Below are positions 1-8,473 of a stretch of DNA of 49,505 nt, piece by piece. Position numbers and translations under genes: made by a program. Location of the stretch: assembly GCA_030610855.1 (NCBI GenBank), contig JAUWQY010000010.1, forward strand, positions 1-49,505. Reading direction: 5' to 3'. The notes under the pieces were generated by a model. The model made no database searches. It was not told the DNA's origin and saw nothing but the letters and a program-made list of their open reading frames with translations. This stretch comes from Dehalococcoidia bacterium (lineage in GTDB: Bacteria; Chloroflexota; Dehalococcoidia; GIF9; AB-539-J10). Position 1 is the stretch's first letter. The number at the start of each line of letters is the position of its first letter.

Positions 1-953
1 GCTTTCAGCGCATCTTCCATTCCCAACGTGGCAGTATAATGCCTTACCATCTCCAACTCTGAGTGTCCAAGCAAATATTGCAAGTTAAAGACGTTTTTAT
101 CAACTCTCAGGAAATTCAGCGCGAAGGTATGCCTGAAACGATGCACACTACCACTACTGTTAATACCAGCCCTTTCTTTCAGCCTTCTTACCAAACACTG
201 AACACTACCACAGCTTAACGGTCTTTTTTCTTCACTACACCATAATTCTTGATAACCATTATCAGGACGATACATCAGATAACGCCAGACAGCTTTCTGA
301 GCCACTTTCCCTATTCTCACTACTCTTTCCTTGCTACCCTTTCCCATAACCCTTATATTTCCGTTTGAAGTATTAACATCTTCCAGTGTCATACCAATCA
401 ATTCTGATAGCCTTACTCCTGAATCAAGAAGCACCAAGATAATCGCTTTATTACGACTCCCTAAGAACTTTGCATTATGCTCATAGTCACAATCGCAAAC
501 TGCTATCATGCTCCTTATTTCCTCAAGCGTATAGGGTTTCATAACCTTCACCATTGGCTTAGCAACCTTTATCTTCGCTGTCGGGCTTTCCGGCATGAAA
601 CCTTCACGGACTACCCAGCCGAAGAAGTTTGCCAGCACCACAAAGTAATGGTGAACTGTAGTGTGTGACACTTTGATTCGAGATGTTTCCGAGCCGTTGC
701 CTTCCAGTCCCCAGCGACACTTCTCATTGGCTAAATACCCTAAGAATTCCCGGATATACCATTCCGTGAGCATGCGAATATCATCACTCCAACCTTGCTT
801 TGATGCATACCACAGGAAACGCTTGAGGTTTTCCGAGTAGAACTCTACCGTGCGGGGACTTTTGCCTTCCGTTTGTTTAGTAAGGACAAAGCCATTGACG
901 AGCGACTTTAGGGACGTGCCAGGGTGGGCTACTTGTCTTATTGCAGTAACCAT
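1..953 (-). CDS. Tyrosine recombinase (integrase), cut by the window edge
   Basis: The enzyme would catalyse site-specific integration or excision of a mobile element. The reading frame starts at the ATG at 951-953 and stays open for 317 codons to the window edge, so only the extreme C-terminus is missing. Residues 15-120 form a core-binding (SAM-like) domain. The catalytic domain carries all expected residues: Arg181 in SGVRLSEL, Lys205 in GKGSK, His271 and Arg274 in HRFRH, His297 in LLGHSE and nucleophile Tyr306 in RHYTATLG. It reads away from tRNA-Pro, whose 3' end lies about 120 bp behind the start, the usual layout of an integrase at the end of an island that would extend to the left. 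Only the family is certain; the element and its cargo are outside the window. Confidence 0.93.
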   Translation of the reverse strand, partial: MVTAIRQVAHPGTSLKSLVNGFVLTKQTEGKSPRTVEFYSENLKRFLWYASKQGWSDDIRMLTEWYIREFLGYLANEKCRWGLEGNGSETSRIKVSHTTVHHYFVVLANFFGWVVREGFMPESPTAKIKVAKPMVKVMKPYTLEEIRSMIAVCDCDYEHNAKFLGSRNKAIILVLLDSGVRLSELIGMTLEDVNTSNGNIRVMGKGSKERVVRIGKVAQKAVWRYLMYRPDNGYQELWCSEEKRPLSCGSVQCLVRRLKERAGINSSGSVHRFRHTFALNFLRVDKNVFNLQYLLGHSELEMVRHYTATLGMEDALK

Positions 954-985
954 TATTCATTTTGCGGACCCGCCCTATTTCCACC

Positions 986-1052
986 GTATTAGGTGGTCTA
1001 TATTAGATTCAGCCACCTTTAGCTTTTCCGAGGTATTAGGTGGTCTGACCAC
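986..1052. repeat. 14-bp direct repeat and 13-bp palindrome between integrase and tRNA-Pro
   Basis: The 14-mer GTATTAGGTGGTCT occurs at 986-999 and again at 1033-1046, 47 bp apart. The second copy runs into a perfect inverted repeat, GTGGTC-T-GACCAC (1040-1052). The core GACCACCT also occurs inside tRNA-Pro. Repeats of this kind between an integrase and a tRNA are plausible recombinase or excisionase binding sites. This is inferred from position only. Confidence 0.5.
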
Positions 1053-1071
1053 TTTATTCCCAATACAAACT

Positions 1072-1144
1072 CGGGGTGAGAGGATTTGAACCTCTGACCA
1101 CCTGAACCCCATTCAGGTGCGCTACCAGGCTGCGCTACACCCCG
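1072..1144 (-). tRNA. tRNA-Pro (anticodon GGG)
   Basis: The minus strand folds as a complete cloverleaf. The 7-bp acceptor pairs 1138-1144 with 1072-1078, the anticodon stem CCTGA/TCAGG encloses the loop ATGGGGT with U33 and anticodon GGG, and the T arm has GTTCAAAT. CCA is not encoded. Its 3' end faces the integrase, so it is the probable integration target of the neighbouring element. Confidence 0.95.
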
Positions 1145-1158
1145 TCGCTTTGCCCTCA

Positions 1159-1187
1159 GTAATATGTTATCATACTGGTCACAGCAA
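1159..1187 (-). promoter_or_regulatory. Probable promoter of tRNA-Pro
   Basis: On the minus strand TTGCTG (1182-1187) and TATTAC (1159-1164) are separated by 17 bp. Transcription would start about 8 nt before the tRNA 5' end. The match to consensus is moderate. Confidence 0.4.
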
Positions 1188-1217
1188 AGAAAACATAAGT
1201 TTGTCAGGTTGTGATTC

Positions 1218-2459
1218 TTGGCTAAGAAACAGAAAAGAGCTATACCCAAACCAGCCCCCACGAAGCACCAACTCTCCAAATGGCAGCGCCAGATGAGGAT
1301 GCGCCGCATCGTGATAATCGCCGCTGCTGTTCTCCTTGCTGGACTCGTGAGCTGGGTGGGCTATGGAGTCTATAACGACAGAGTTGCGCCCTCGCGCGAG
1401 GTTGTGATCAGGGTGAATGATGCCTCATTTACCATGGGTTACTACGTAGATATGCTCGATGCTTATACCGGAGAAGAGACAGACCCATACTTCATCAATT
1501 ATATGGCTGACATAGTGGCCGACACCATTATCGATGTTGAAGTGATGAGACAGCAGGCTAAGAAAGAGTTGGGAATTGAGGTCAGCCGTCAGGAGATTGA
1601 AGCGGAGCTCAAAGAGAGGGAATTGCCCGATGATAAGGTTTACAGAGATATAATCGGCTCCCTTTTGTTGGAGGAAAAGCTCAAGGACTACTTCGATTCC
1701 CAGCTGCCTGACAAAATGGAGCAAGCTCATGTGCAAGTAATGTTAGTGGAGAGCGAAGAGGCAGCTGATGCAGCGATGACCGCAATCCAGGCTGGTGGTA
1801 ACTTCACCGCGTTGGTTGATGAGTTTTCTTGCCAGCCCCAGACTAAAGGAGATTTGGGATGGCTGCCCAGGGAGCTAATGCCCAACACCATCATCGGAGA
1901 AGCGGCTTTCAACATTACAGCGGGCGACATAGGCGAGTCCATTTATGATGAAACGGCGATCAAGAGCATCGGCTACTGGCTGATAGAGATTGATGCCATC
2001 GATGAGGAAGATGAGATAGAGGTGAAAGCCAGAGCTATGTTGCTAGGCAACAAGGCAGAGGCAGAGCGGATCAGAGCCGAGTTGGTTGGTGGAAACTTCA
2101 CGTCTCTAGCTGAACAGCGTTCACAGCACGAAAGCAAAACCGAGGGCGGCGAGCTTGGTTGGCTGAAAAAGGGGGATGTGGGTAGCGAGGCTTTCGACGA
2201 GGTTGCCTTCAACCTTACCCCCAACGAGGTGAGCGAGCCAGTTAGGGATGAATCGGTCCAAACCATCGGCGGTTACTGGATGCTTAAGGTCATAGATAGG
2301 GATTCTGAGCGCCAGCTTGAAGGGGAAGCCAGGGAAGGGCTGACGGAGAGGGACTTGATTGCCTCGTTTGAGAAGTGGAAAGAGGAAAGCAGGATTGAAA
2401 ACCGCCTGGATCCAGACAAGCAGTATTGGGCTATAAGCGAAGTTTTGCGGAGACGATAG
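1218..2459 (+). CDS. Membrane-anchored parvulin-type peptidyl-prolyl isomerase (PrsA/SurA-like)
   Basis: This is probably an extracytoplasmic foldase assisting exported proteins. The 413-residue product has a basic N-terminus, one hydrophobic segment at about residues 30-52 that would anchor it with the rest outside, and a SurA-like helical region at about 60-165. Two parvulin (rotamase) repeats follow at about 168-258 and 265-365. Each has the family pattern of a GGNF-T/S-L segment followed by G-LGWL and a conserved AF. The chosen start is TTG at 1218, because it precedes a typical lysine-rich N-terminus; no strong Shine-Dalgarno is visible and ATG codons near 1293 are alternatives. It is divergent from tRNA-Pro and separated from folE by a poorly coding stretch. 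The family assignment is firm, the substrate unknown. Confidence 0.85.
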   Translation: MAKKQKRAIPKPAPTKHQLSKWQRQMRMRRIVIIAAAVLLAGLVSWVGYGVYNDRVAPSREVVIRVNDASFTMGYYVDMLDAYTGEETDPYFINYMADIVADTIIDVEVMRQQAKKELGIEVSRQEIEAELKERELPDDKVYRDIIGSLLLEEKLKDYFDSQLPDKMEQAHVQVMLVESEEAADAAMTAIQAGGNFTALVDEFSCQPQTKGDLGWLPRELMPNTIIGEAAFNITAGDIGESIYDETAIKSIGYWLIEIDAIDEEDEIEVKARAMLLGNKAEAERIRAELVGGNFTSLAEQRSQHESKTEGGELGWLKKGDVGSEAFDEVAFNLTPNEVSEPVRDESVQTIGGYWMLKVIDRDSERQLEGEAREGLTERDLIASFEKWKEESRIENRLDPDKQYWAISEVLRRR

Positions 2460-2761
2460 AACGAGGTGAAGAAGGATATCACGTCGCCCTTCTGGGCAGA
2501 GGGGTTGTCGGTAGCGAACAGGTCGTCGCTTATCCCGGAGCAGGTATGGTGACCTGACTCATTGGAGGCACACATCTCTTCCTTCCAACAAGACCCGGCA
2601 GCAGACAGGATCCCGGTTATCCTCGCCATCCTCAACAGCACTACCCATCACATTCTGACACGAATGACACTGAGGCGACCGGATTCCACCTGGACGTCAG
2701 GGCAGACCCGAGTGTCAGGTTGTGCCGCGCCTGATCCGGCTGCGGTAGTTCCGGGCAGAAA
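2460..2761. other. Poorly coding intergenic stretch upstream of the flavin reductase fragment
   Basis: I see no gene, RNA or clear terminator in these 302 bp. The missing N-terminal half of the flavin reductase fragment at 2762 would be expected here, but no frame gives recognisable sequence, so that part has been deleted or has decayed beyond recognition. Confidence 0.5.
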
Positions 2762-3052
2762 ATGGACGAATTCAAGGCATTCAATATTGAGAAAGAGAAG
2801 TATCTGAGGACAGCCGTACGCGTACTGAAGGATGCTTACGCTGCCTGTGAACGCAAGCTCGTGGATAGTAGGCACTATGGTGACCACGTCTGGGTGTTTG
2901 GTGATGTTGTCGCCGTACACGTTATTGAGGAAGCGTTTACTTCGAAGGAGATGCTTGACCTCAAGGCAGTGAAGCCGTTTCTTCACCTCGGTCCAGATTG
3001 CTATGTCAGCGCAGATCGGAACGGTGTAAACTTCAGACAGAGGGGGACTTAG
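2762..3052 (+). pseudogene. Flavin reductase-like domain, C-terminal half only
   Basis: The 96-residue frame matches by eye the C-terminal half of flavin reductase-like FMN-binding proteins, normally about 180-190 residues. The pattern seen is a LKDAYAA-ERKLVDSR segment, then YGDHVWVFGDVVAVHV, then a LDL-VKPFLHLG segment. The N-terminal half that forms much of the flavin pocket is absent. The frame ends directly before folE (TAG, then ATG), so it could still be translated and couple into folE. I call it a degraded gene. A small independently functional protein cannot be excluded, because the remaining frame is intact. Confidence 0.5.
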
Positions 3053-3619
3053 ATGGTTAATCAGGATGAAATCAAACTGGCAATGGCTTCCATACTCGAG
3101 GCAATCGGTGAGGATCCGCACAGAGAGAGCATAAAGGATACGCCACAGAGGGTGGCCGCAATGTATGTTGAGCTCTTCTCCGGCATGGACGTTGATCCAA
3201 AGGCCGAACTAGCGGTGGATTTTGAGGAGGGGTATGAAGAAATGGTGATTCTGAGAGACATCTCTTTCTACTCCATGTGTGAACACCATCTTCTGCCTTT
3301 CTACGGAGTAGCTCACGTGGGTTACATTCCGAGTCCTGGCGGCAAGGTCGTAGGGGTGAGCAAGCTGGCCAGGGTGGTAGAAATCTGCGCCAGGCGTCCC
3401 CAACTTCAGGAAAGGATGACCAAGCAGATTGCTGACGCCATCTTTGAAGCACTTCAACCCGATGGAGTGGCCGTGGTTGTCCGGGCCGAGCACTTATGCA
3501 TGGTTATGCGCGGGATAAAGAAGCCGGGAACAACTGTGATAACCTCATCAGTAAGGGGAATCTTCCGCAGCAAAGCAGCAACTCGCACTGAATTCCTGTC
3601 TTTAATCCGGGGGAAGTAG
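3053..3619 (+). CDS. folE: GTP cyclohydrolase I
   Basis: FolE converts GTP to 7,8-dihydroneopterin triphosphate and formate, the first step of pterin and tetrahydrofolate synthesis, in the cytoplasm. The 188-residue product has the expected zinc ligands Cys76, His79 (in [10 protein letters not shown]) and Cys149 (in AEHLCM), the motif [10 protein letters not shown], and the family's usual length. The start is ATG 3053 with AGGGGG just upstream, immediately after the stop of the flavin reductase fragment. It converges with the macB-like permease gene, leaving one base between stops. With pabB at 19443 it is one of two folate-pathway genes here. The family assignment is clear. Confidence 0.96.
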   Translation: MVNQDEIKLAMASILEAIGEDPHRESIKDTPQRVAAMYVELFSGMDVDPKAELAVDFEEGYEEMVILRDISFYSMCEHHLLPFYGVAHVGYIPSPGGKVVGVSKLARVVEICARRPQLQERMTKQIADAIFEALQPDGVAVVVRAEHLCMVMRGIKKPGTTVITSSVRGIFRSKAATRTEFLSLIRGK

Positions 3620-3620
3620 C

Positions 3621-4864
<1,244 letters not shown>

Positions 4865-4868
<4 letters not shown>

Positions 4869-5527
4869 CCCGATGCCTCTATCAGACCGTCGCGAATTCT
4901 AATGATGCGTTGAGTACACGCAGCGATATCTGCATCATGAGTAACCAAAACAATGGTCATTCCTTGCTCATTCAACTGCCTAAAAAGCAGCATGATTTCC
5001 TGGCTAGTCCGGGTATCAACATTGCCCGTAGGCTCATCAGCTAGGATGAGAGAGGGATTATTGACCAAGGCCCGAGCGATGGCCACTCTTTGTTGCTCCC
5101 CTCCACTTAGTTGGCTTGGTCTATGAGTAACCCGGTCAGCCAATCCTACCGACTCAAGGACCTGTAACGCTCTCTGGCGGCGGTTATCCGCGCCACCATA
5201 GATGAGCGGCAACTCCACATTGGCCAAGGCAGATGTCCTGGAGAGCAGGTTGAAGCTCTGAAACACGAAGCCTATCTTCTTGTTTCTTATCTCAGCCAGT
5301 TGATCATCGTTGAGCTCACTTACTACCATCCCATCAAGGCGGTATTGTCCTGAAGTCGGGCTGTCAAGACACCCGATGATATTCATCAGGGTGGACTTCC
5401 CCGAGCCGGAAGGCCCTATGATAGATACCATCTCCCCTGACTCAATGCGGCAGCTAATCCCCCGCAGAGCAGGAATTTCGGTCTGCCCCGCTTTATACAC
5501 TTTGGTTATGTTTTCAAGTTCAAGCAT
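4865..5527 (-). CDS. ABC transporter ATP-binding protein, MacB/LolD type
   Basis: This is the nucleotide-binding subunit that powers the adjacent permease. The 220-residue protein has Walker [10 protein letters not shown] (residues 38-46), the Q-loop, signature [15 protein letters not shown], Walker [10 protein letters not shown] and the switch histidine in VTHD, all in normal order and spacing. It sits between the membrane fusion protein gene, 3 bp upstream, and the permease gene, overlapping by 4 bp, so the three form one operon. All catalytic motifs are intact. Confidence 0.95.
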
Positions 5528-5530
5528 TTG

Positions 5531-6622
5531 CTACATGAAGAAGCCGGGTCGCCGCTCCTCAGGAGCAGGTAGCACCACTTCTTCTCCCTCCTCCAATCCG
5601 GACAGAACTTCAGTATTTATGCCGTCAGATAGCCCCAAGGTAATTTCCCGTTCCTCCTCTTGCCCATCTATGTACACTTTAACCACTGGGTTTTCCCAGG
5701 TACCCCGAATAGCTCTGTTCGGTATCAACAATACATCATCACGACGCTCGATGATGACTTCAGCAGTGGCACTCATGCCATCCCTGAGCTTATCAACGGC
5801 ACCTTCCAAAGCTATGGTGGTGTCGTAAAACACGACCCCGGCTCGGACTGTGCCTATTGGGGAGATAAAAGCCACCCTACCCTTTACATCCTCGTCAGGC
5901 AAGGCATCCAACAGGATATTTGCTTCCTGGTTCAGTTCCACGATGGCAATATCTAATTCATCAGTGAAGCCGCGCAGCTCTATCTCACTGGTGTCAACCA
6001 GGGATATTGCCGGAGTGGCTAATGTCGCTGTCGAGACTTCTCTTCCTTCAGTTAAAGTGATGTCAGCTACCATGCCGTCAAAGGGAGCCACTATTACCGC
6101 CTTTTCCAGGTTAAGCTCTGCCGATTCCAAGTTAAGTGTTGCCATTTCCAGGTTGAGCTGTGCCGTTTCCCAGCTCGCTTTGGCCATATTGACTTGTTCC
6201 CTGAACACTTCCTCCGACGGTGTGCCGGCAGCGTCTTTCACGTTAATCAGAGCGATTTCATATTGTGCCCGGGCTACCTTGACCTGGTTTTGTGCTATTT
6301 CGACCTGCAACTCAGCCATCTTTAGGCTTGATTCCAAAGACGGCGCATCAAGCCTGGCTAATACTTGGCCTTTTGTCACGTTATTCCCTTCGTCAACCAG
6401 CACATCTGTCACTGTACCCGTGACGCCAAACGATAAATACGCTTTGGAAGGCATCACTAAATTGCCATCCACGAAAACAGTTCTCGCTATCTCGCCCCGT
6501 GTAACCACAACGGTATCTGACGGCGTAGCTTCACGGCTACCCCGACCAGAGAGCACTATAGCCAGTACTATACCGATACACACCAAGCTGATTGTTATTA
6601 TTAGTGGTAACCGTTTTTTCAT
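5531..6622 (-). CDS. Membrane fusion (periplasmic adaptor) protein, MacA/HlyD family
   Basis: This is the adaptor of a MacAB-like tripartite-style exporter. The 363-residue product has an N-terminal signal anchor (about residues 5-25), a first lipoyl half-motif (VLVDEGNNVTKGQVLARLDAP), a helical hairpin at about 95-180 rich in A/N/L heptads, the second lipoyl half (VAPFDGMVADITLTEGREV) and beta-barrel and membrane-proximal domains. No outer-membrane partner gene is nearby, as expected if the organism has a single membrane. It is the first gene of the exporter operon. AAGGAAA directly precedes the ATG. Confidence 0.9.
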   Translation of the reverse strand: MKKRLPLIITISLVCIGIVLAIVLSGRGSREATPSDTVVVTRGEIARTVFVDGNLVMPSKAYLSFGVTGTVTDVLVDEGNNVTKGQVLARLDAPSLESSLKMAELQVEIAQNQVKVARAQYEIALINVKDAAGTPSEEVFREQVNMAKASWETAQLNLEMATLNLESAELNLEKAVIVAPFDGMVADITLTEGREVSTATLATPAISLVDTSEIELRGFTDELDIAIVELNQEANILLDALPDEDVKGRVAFISPIGTVRAGVVFYDTTIALEGAVDKLRDGMSATAEVIIERRDDVLLIPNRAIRGTWENPVVKVYIDGQEEEREITLGLSDGINTEVLSGLEEGEEVVLPAPEERRPGFFM

Positions 6623-6724
6623 TTTCCTTTATGTCCCCCTCTCCATTTTGACAAACTACTCCTTATAGCAGCAATTCTATAGTGTCTCGCAAAAAGTAAC
6701 GTACTATGTCTTTCGACGCGGCCA

Positions 6725-7015
6725 TTAACCTGGCTTGCCTTCACCCTCTATCTCAACATCGGCGGTTTTGCTTTCCTTGACCAACCTGGCAAACTCATCA
6801 AGTCGGTTGCTCATGATGTTAAGTAACCCTTCTGCTGCCTCAACCTTGACAAGGACAAGCCCCCACCCACTAAAATGCCCGAAAACCAGAAGCTTACTGC
6901 CAGTATCTATGCCAAGTTCTTTTCGGGCTTCCGCGGGAATCACCAGCTGCCCTCGGGGCCCAAGCACGGCAGTGCCAAAACACCTGCCTATCGCACGCAT
7001 ATCCCTTTGTTCCAT
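6725..7015 (-). CDS. AbrB/SpoVT-type DNA-binding regulator
   Basis: This is a small swapped-hairpin transcription factor and the likely regulator of the exporter operon 100 bp downstream. The AbrB fold covers about the first 50 residues, with the signature LGPRGQLVIPAEARKELGI followed by GSKLLV; the rest is helical and ends in an acidic tail. I choose the ATG at 7013-7015, with GGGGGTGA at normal spacing. The ATG at 7030 would fall only about 7 nt after the predicted transcription start and has no ribosome site. It could equally be an antitoxin-like AbrB protein, but no toxin gene is adjacent. Confidence 0.8.
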   Translation of the reverse strand: MEQRDMRAIGRCFGTAVLGPRGQLVIPAEARKELGIDTGSKLLVFGHFSGWGLVLVKVEAAEGLLNIMSNRLDEFARLVKESKTADVEIEGEGKPG

Positions 7016-7043
7016 TCTCACCCCCTGCATGAGCAGAACCGCT

Positions 7044-7073
7044 ATTGTATGATTTATCCTACTAATCTGTCAA
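7044..7073 (-). promoter_or_regulatory. Promoter of the AbrB-type regulator
   Basis: On the minus strand, a perfect TTGACA (7068-7073) and TACAAT (7044-7049) are separated by 18 bp. Transcription would begin near 7037 and decides the start codon of the regulator in favour of 7015. Confidence 0.75.
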
Positions 7074-7105
7074 GTGGAATAACTTCGACAATCCAGCCGT
7101 GATTT

Positions 7106-7289
7106 GGGAGCGGTGAATGAAGTGCCGAGGTCTGTTCTCGCCTTAAGCGACTGCAAAGACCGGACCGCTCCCCGCGAACATGTCGACATAGGAACGGCAG
7201 TCGGGGTAGAATTGAGTTGCCCTGTGACAGGGCCTCGCCGTGAGCGTTCGACCAAGTTCACACCGAACGCCCAGGGCAAGCGGGTTGCC
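7106..7289 (+). ncRNA. Unassigned structured RNA, probable cis-regulatory leader of rsmG
   Basis: Between the regulator promoter and rsmG the plus strand contains an unusual density of perfect stems. P1 is 9 bp (7106-7114 with 7164-7172). P2 sits inside it (7129-7133 with 7157-7161, extended by two pairs 7125-7126/7162-7163). P3 is TCGC/GCGA around a CTTAA loop (7138-7150). A hairpin GCCCTG/CAGGGC follows (7219-7233), then a 7-bp hairpin GCGTTCG/CGAACGC (7244-7270), then GGCAA/TTGCC (7275-7289). In addition, TTGCCCTG (7217-7224) can pair over 8 bp with CAGGGCAA (7272-7279), which excludes the hairpins on both sides of that pairing. That is switch-like architecture. It resembles no RNA family I recognise: there is no tRNA-like domain, and no RNase P or SRP core motifs. 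Confidence 0.5.
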
Positions 7290-7321
7290 AAACTGTGTCT
7301 GAATCTTAACCTTGACTCAAC

Positions 7322-8065
7322 ATGGAAAGACTTATTGAAGGGGCAAGTAAGCTGGGGATAAAACTCAGCGCCAGACAGGTAAAGCAATTCGAGCTTTACT
7401 ACAGGGAACTGATCGAGTGGAATAAGAGAATCAACCTCACCGCTATAACAGATTATTCCTCGGTACAGATAAAGCATTTCCTTGATTCGCTGACCATCAC
7501 CCTGGCTTTCCCTGGGGAAGAGGTGGAAGAACCAGGTTTCAGTATTATAGACATAGGCACGGGTGCTGGCTTCCCCGGAGTGCCGCTGAAAATCGTTCTC
7601 CCTCGGCCCAGGCTGGTGCTAATCGAACCCACAGCCAAAAAGACAGCTTTCCTTCACCACCTCATCCACAAACTGGAACTGGAGGATGTGGAAGTACTCA
7701 GCAGCAGGGCCGAGGAAGCAGCTCATTTACTGCCCTATCGTGAGCGCTTTTCCCTGGTTCTCTCCCGCGCCGTGGCCCTATTGCCTGCCCTGGCAGAGCT
7801 AACTCTGCCCTTCTGCCGGATTGGGGGAAGATTTGTCGCTCAGAAGAAAGGGGAAATCGACCAGGAGATAAGCGGGGCGAAACGAGCTATTGCTGTTCTG
7901 GGAGGCAAATTGGACCACATGAAGAAGATAGAATTGAGCGAGTTCCGTGATATGCGTTATCTGGTGATTGTTGATAAAATATCGCCTACACCGAGCAAAT
8001 ATCCCCGTCGTTCCGGCCTGCCGAGGCGACGGCCGATTCAGGAGGTGAGCAGACATGTGGCGTAG
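7322..8065 (+). CDS. rsmG: 16S rRNA (guanine-N7) methyltransferase
   Basis: RsmG uses S-adenosylmethionine to make m7G527 in the 530 loop of 16S rRNA. The 247-residue product shows the family's N-terminal helix with EWNKRINLTAI and HFLDSL, the SAM-binding motif GTGAGFPG (residues 79-86), a following acidic strand end (LIEP) and the LSRAVALL region. The length is normal, with a basic tail. The start ATG 7322 has no Shine-Dalgarno in front. It follows a structured leader (7106-7289), so translation may be controlled by that RNA. The last 11 bp overlap the next small gene. The family assignment is firm. Confidence 0.94.
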   Translation: MERLIEGASKLGIKLSARQVKQFELYYRELIEWNKRINLTAITDYSSVQIKHFLDSLTITLAFPGEEVEEPGFSIIDIGTGAGFPGVPLKIVLPRPRLVLIEPTAKKTAFLHHLIHKLELEDVEVLSSRAEEAAHLLPYRERFSLVLSRAVALLPALAELTLPFCRIGGRFVAQKKGEIDQEISGAKRAIAVLGGKLDHMKKIELSEFRDMRYLVIVDKISPTPSKYPRRSGLPRRRPIQEVSRHVA

Positions 8066-8240
8066 GAGACCATGGAGATTTTACTTCGGCTTTCCGCCTA
8101 TCGATTTCTACTTCCGCGGGTTCAGGCCCTTTCCCGGAAAAAAGGAGTACCTTGAGATGCTTGAAGAGTATAAGAAGGACCTGGAGAAGGAACTGAGGGA
8201 GGTCGAAAAGGAGATCGAGGAAACAAAGAATGGCTTGTAG
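8055..8240 (+). CDS. Small coiled-coil protein, DUF5320-like
   Basis: The 61-residue product has an aromatic and arginine-rich N-terminus (W, F, Y and P in the first 28 residues) and then a charged heptad-like helix from about residue 30 to 58, typical of a short coiled coil and similar to small DUF5320 proteins. It has a strong AGGAGGTGA ribosome site 6 nt before ATG 8055, located inside the end of rsmG, so it is translated from the rsmG transcript. No catalytic residues are visible and the function is unknown. The family name is tentative; that the gene is real is likely. Confidence 0.6.
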   Translation: MWRRRPWRFYFGFPPIDFYFRGFRPFPGKKEYLEMLEEYKKDLEKELREVEKEIEETKNGL

Positions 8241-8275
8241 CAAAGAGCTGCACGCCCGTCTCGAGCGCCGTGAAT

Positions 8276-8328
8276 AACCTTCATGCAGTCACCTGCACAG
8301 ATTTGTCTATTTGCAGCGGGCGAAGGTT
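8276..8328 (+). other. Hairpin upstream of the pdxS promoter
   Basis: AACCTTC (8276-8282) pairs perfectly with GAAGGTT (8322-8328), enclosing a smaller TGCAG/CTGCA hairpin (8284-8297). It lies between the coiled-coil gene and the pdxS promoter. It has no U-tract, so it is not a standard terminator. The rest of 8241-8436 shows nothing I can assign. Confidence 0.3.
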
Positions 8329-8436
8329 CGAAATCCGATATTCTAAACCCTAGACCGGCTCAAAGTTCAAATCTCAGGTGAGCTCGCACCGAACCCTCAG
8401 GGGGAGCGAACTGTCAGAGGAACCAAATACGTGCCA

Positions 8437-8465
8437 TTGCGGTTTGGCCCGCACGGCGTTATAAT
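8437..8465 (+). promoter_or_regulatory. Promoter of pdxS, giving a nearly leaderless transcript
   Basis: TTGCGG (8437-8442), a 17-bp spacer and a perfect TATAAT (8460-8465) precede the ATG at 8474 by only 8 bp. Transcription should therefore begin at or within about two bases of the start codon. Confidence 0.65.
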
Positions 8466-8473
8466 GGGAATTG

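Noticed and set aside
477-1089. Two plus-strand frames opposite the integrase
   Set aside because: The minus-strand integrase frame is colinear with a complete catalytic domain, so the opposite frames are shadows.
1019-1309. Minus-strand frame containing GVAQPGSAPEWGSGGQRFKSSHP
   Set aside because: This is the translation of tRNA-Pro itself, a classic false gene.
7104-7361. 85-codon plus-strand frame upstream of rsmG
   Set aside because: It covers the structured leader and runs into rsmG in another frame. Its composition follows the hairpins rather than a protein.
8400-8473. Possible T-box or riboswitch before pdxS, because of the GGTTTGGCCCGCACGGCG stretch
   Set aside because: The T-box core sequence and antiterminator are absent, and the predicted transcript starts after it.
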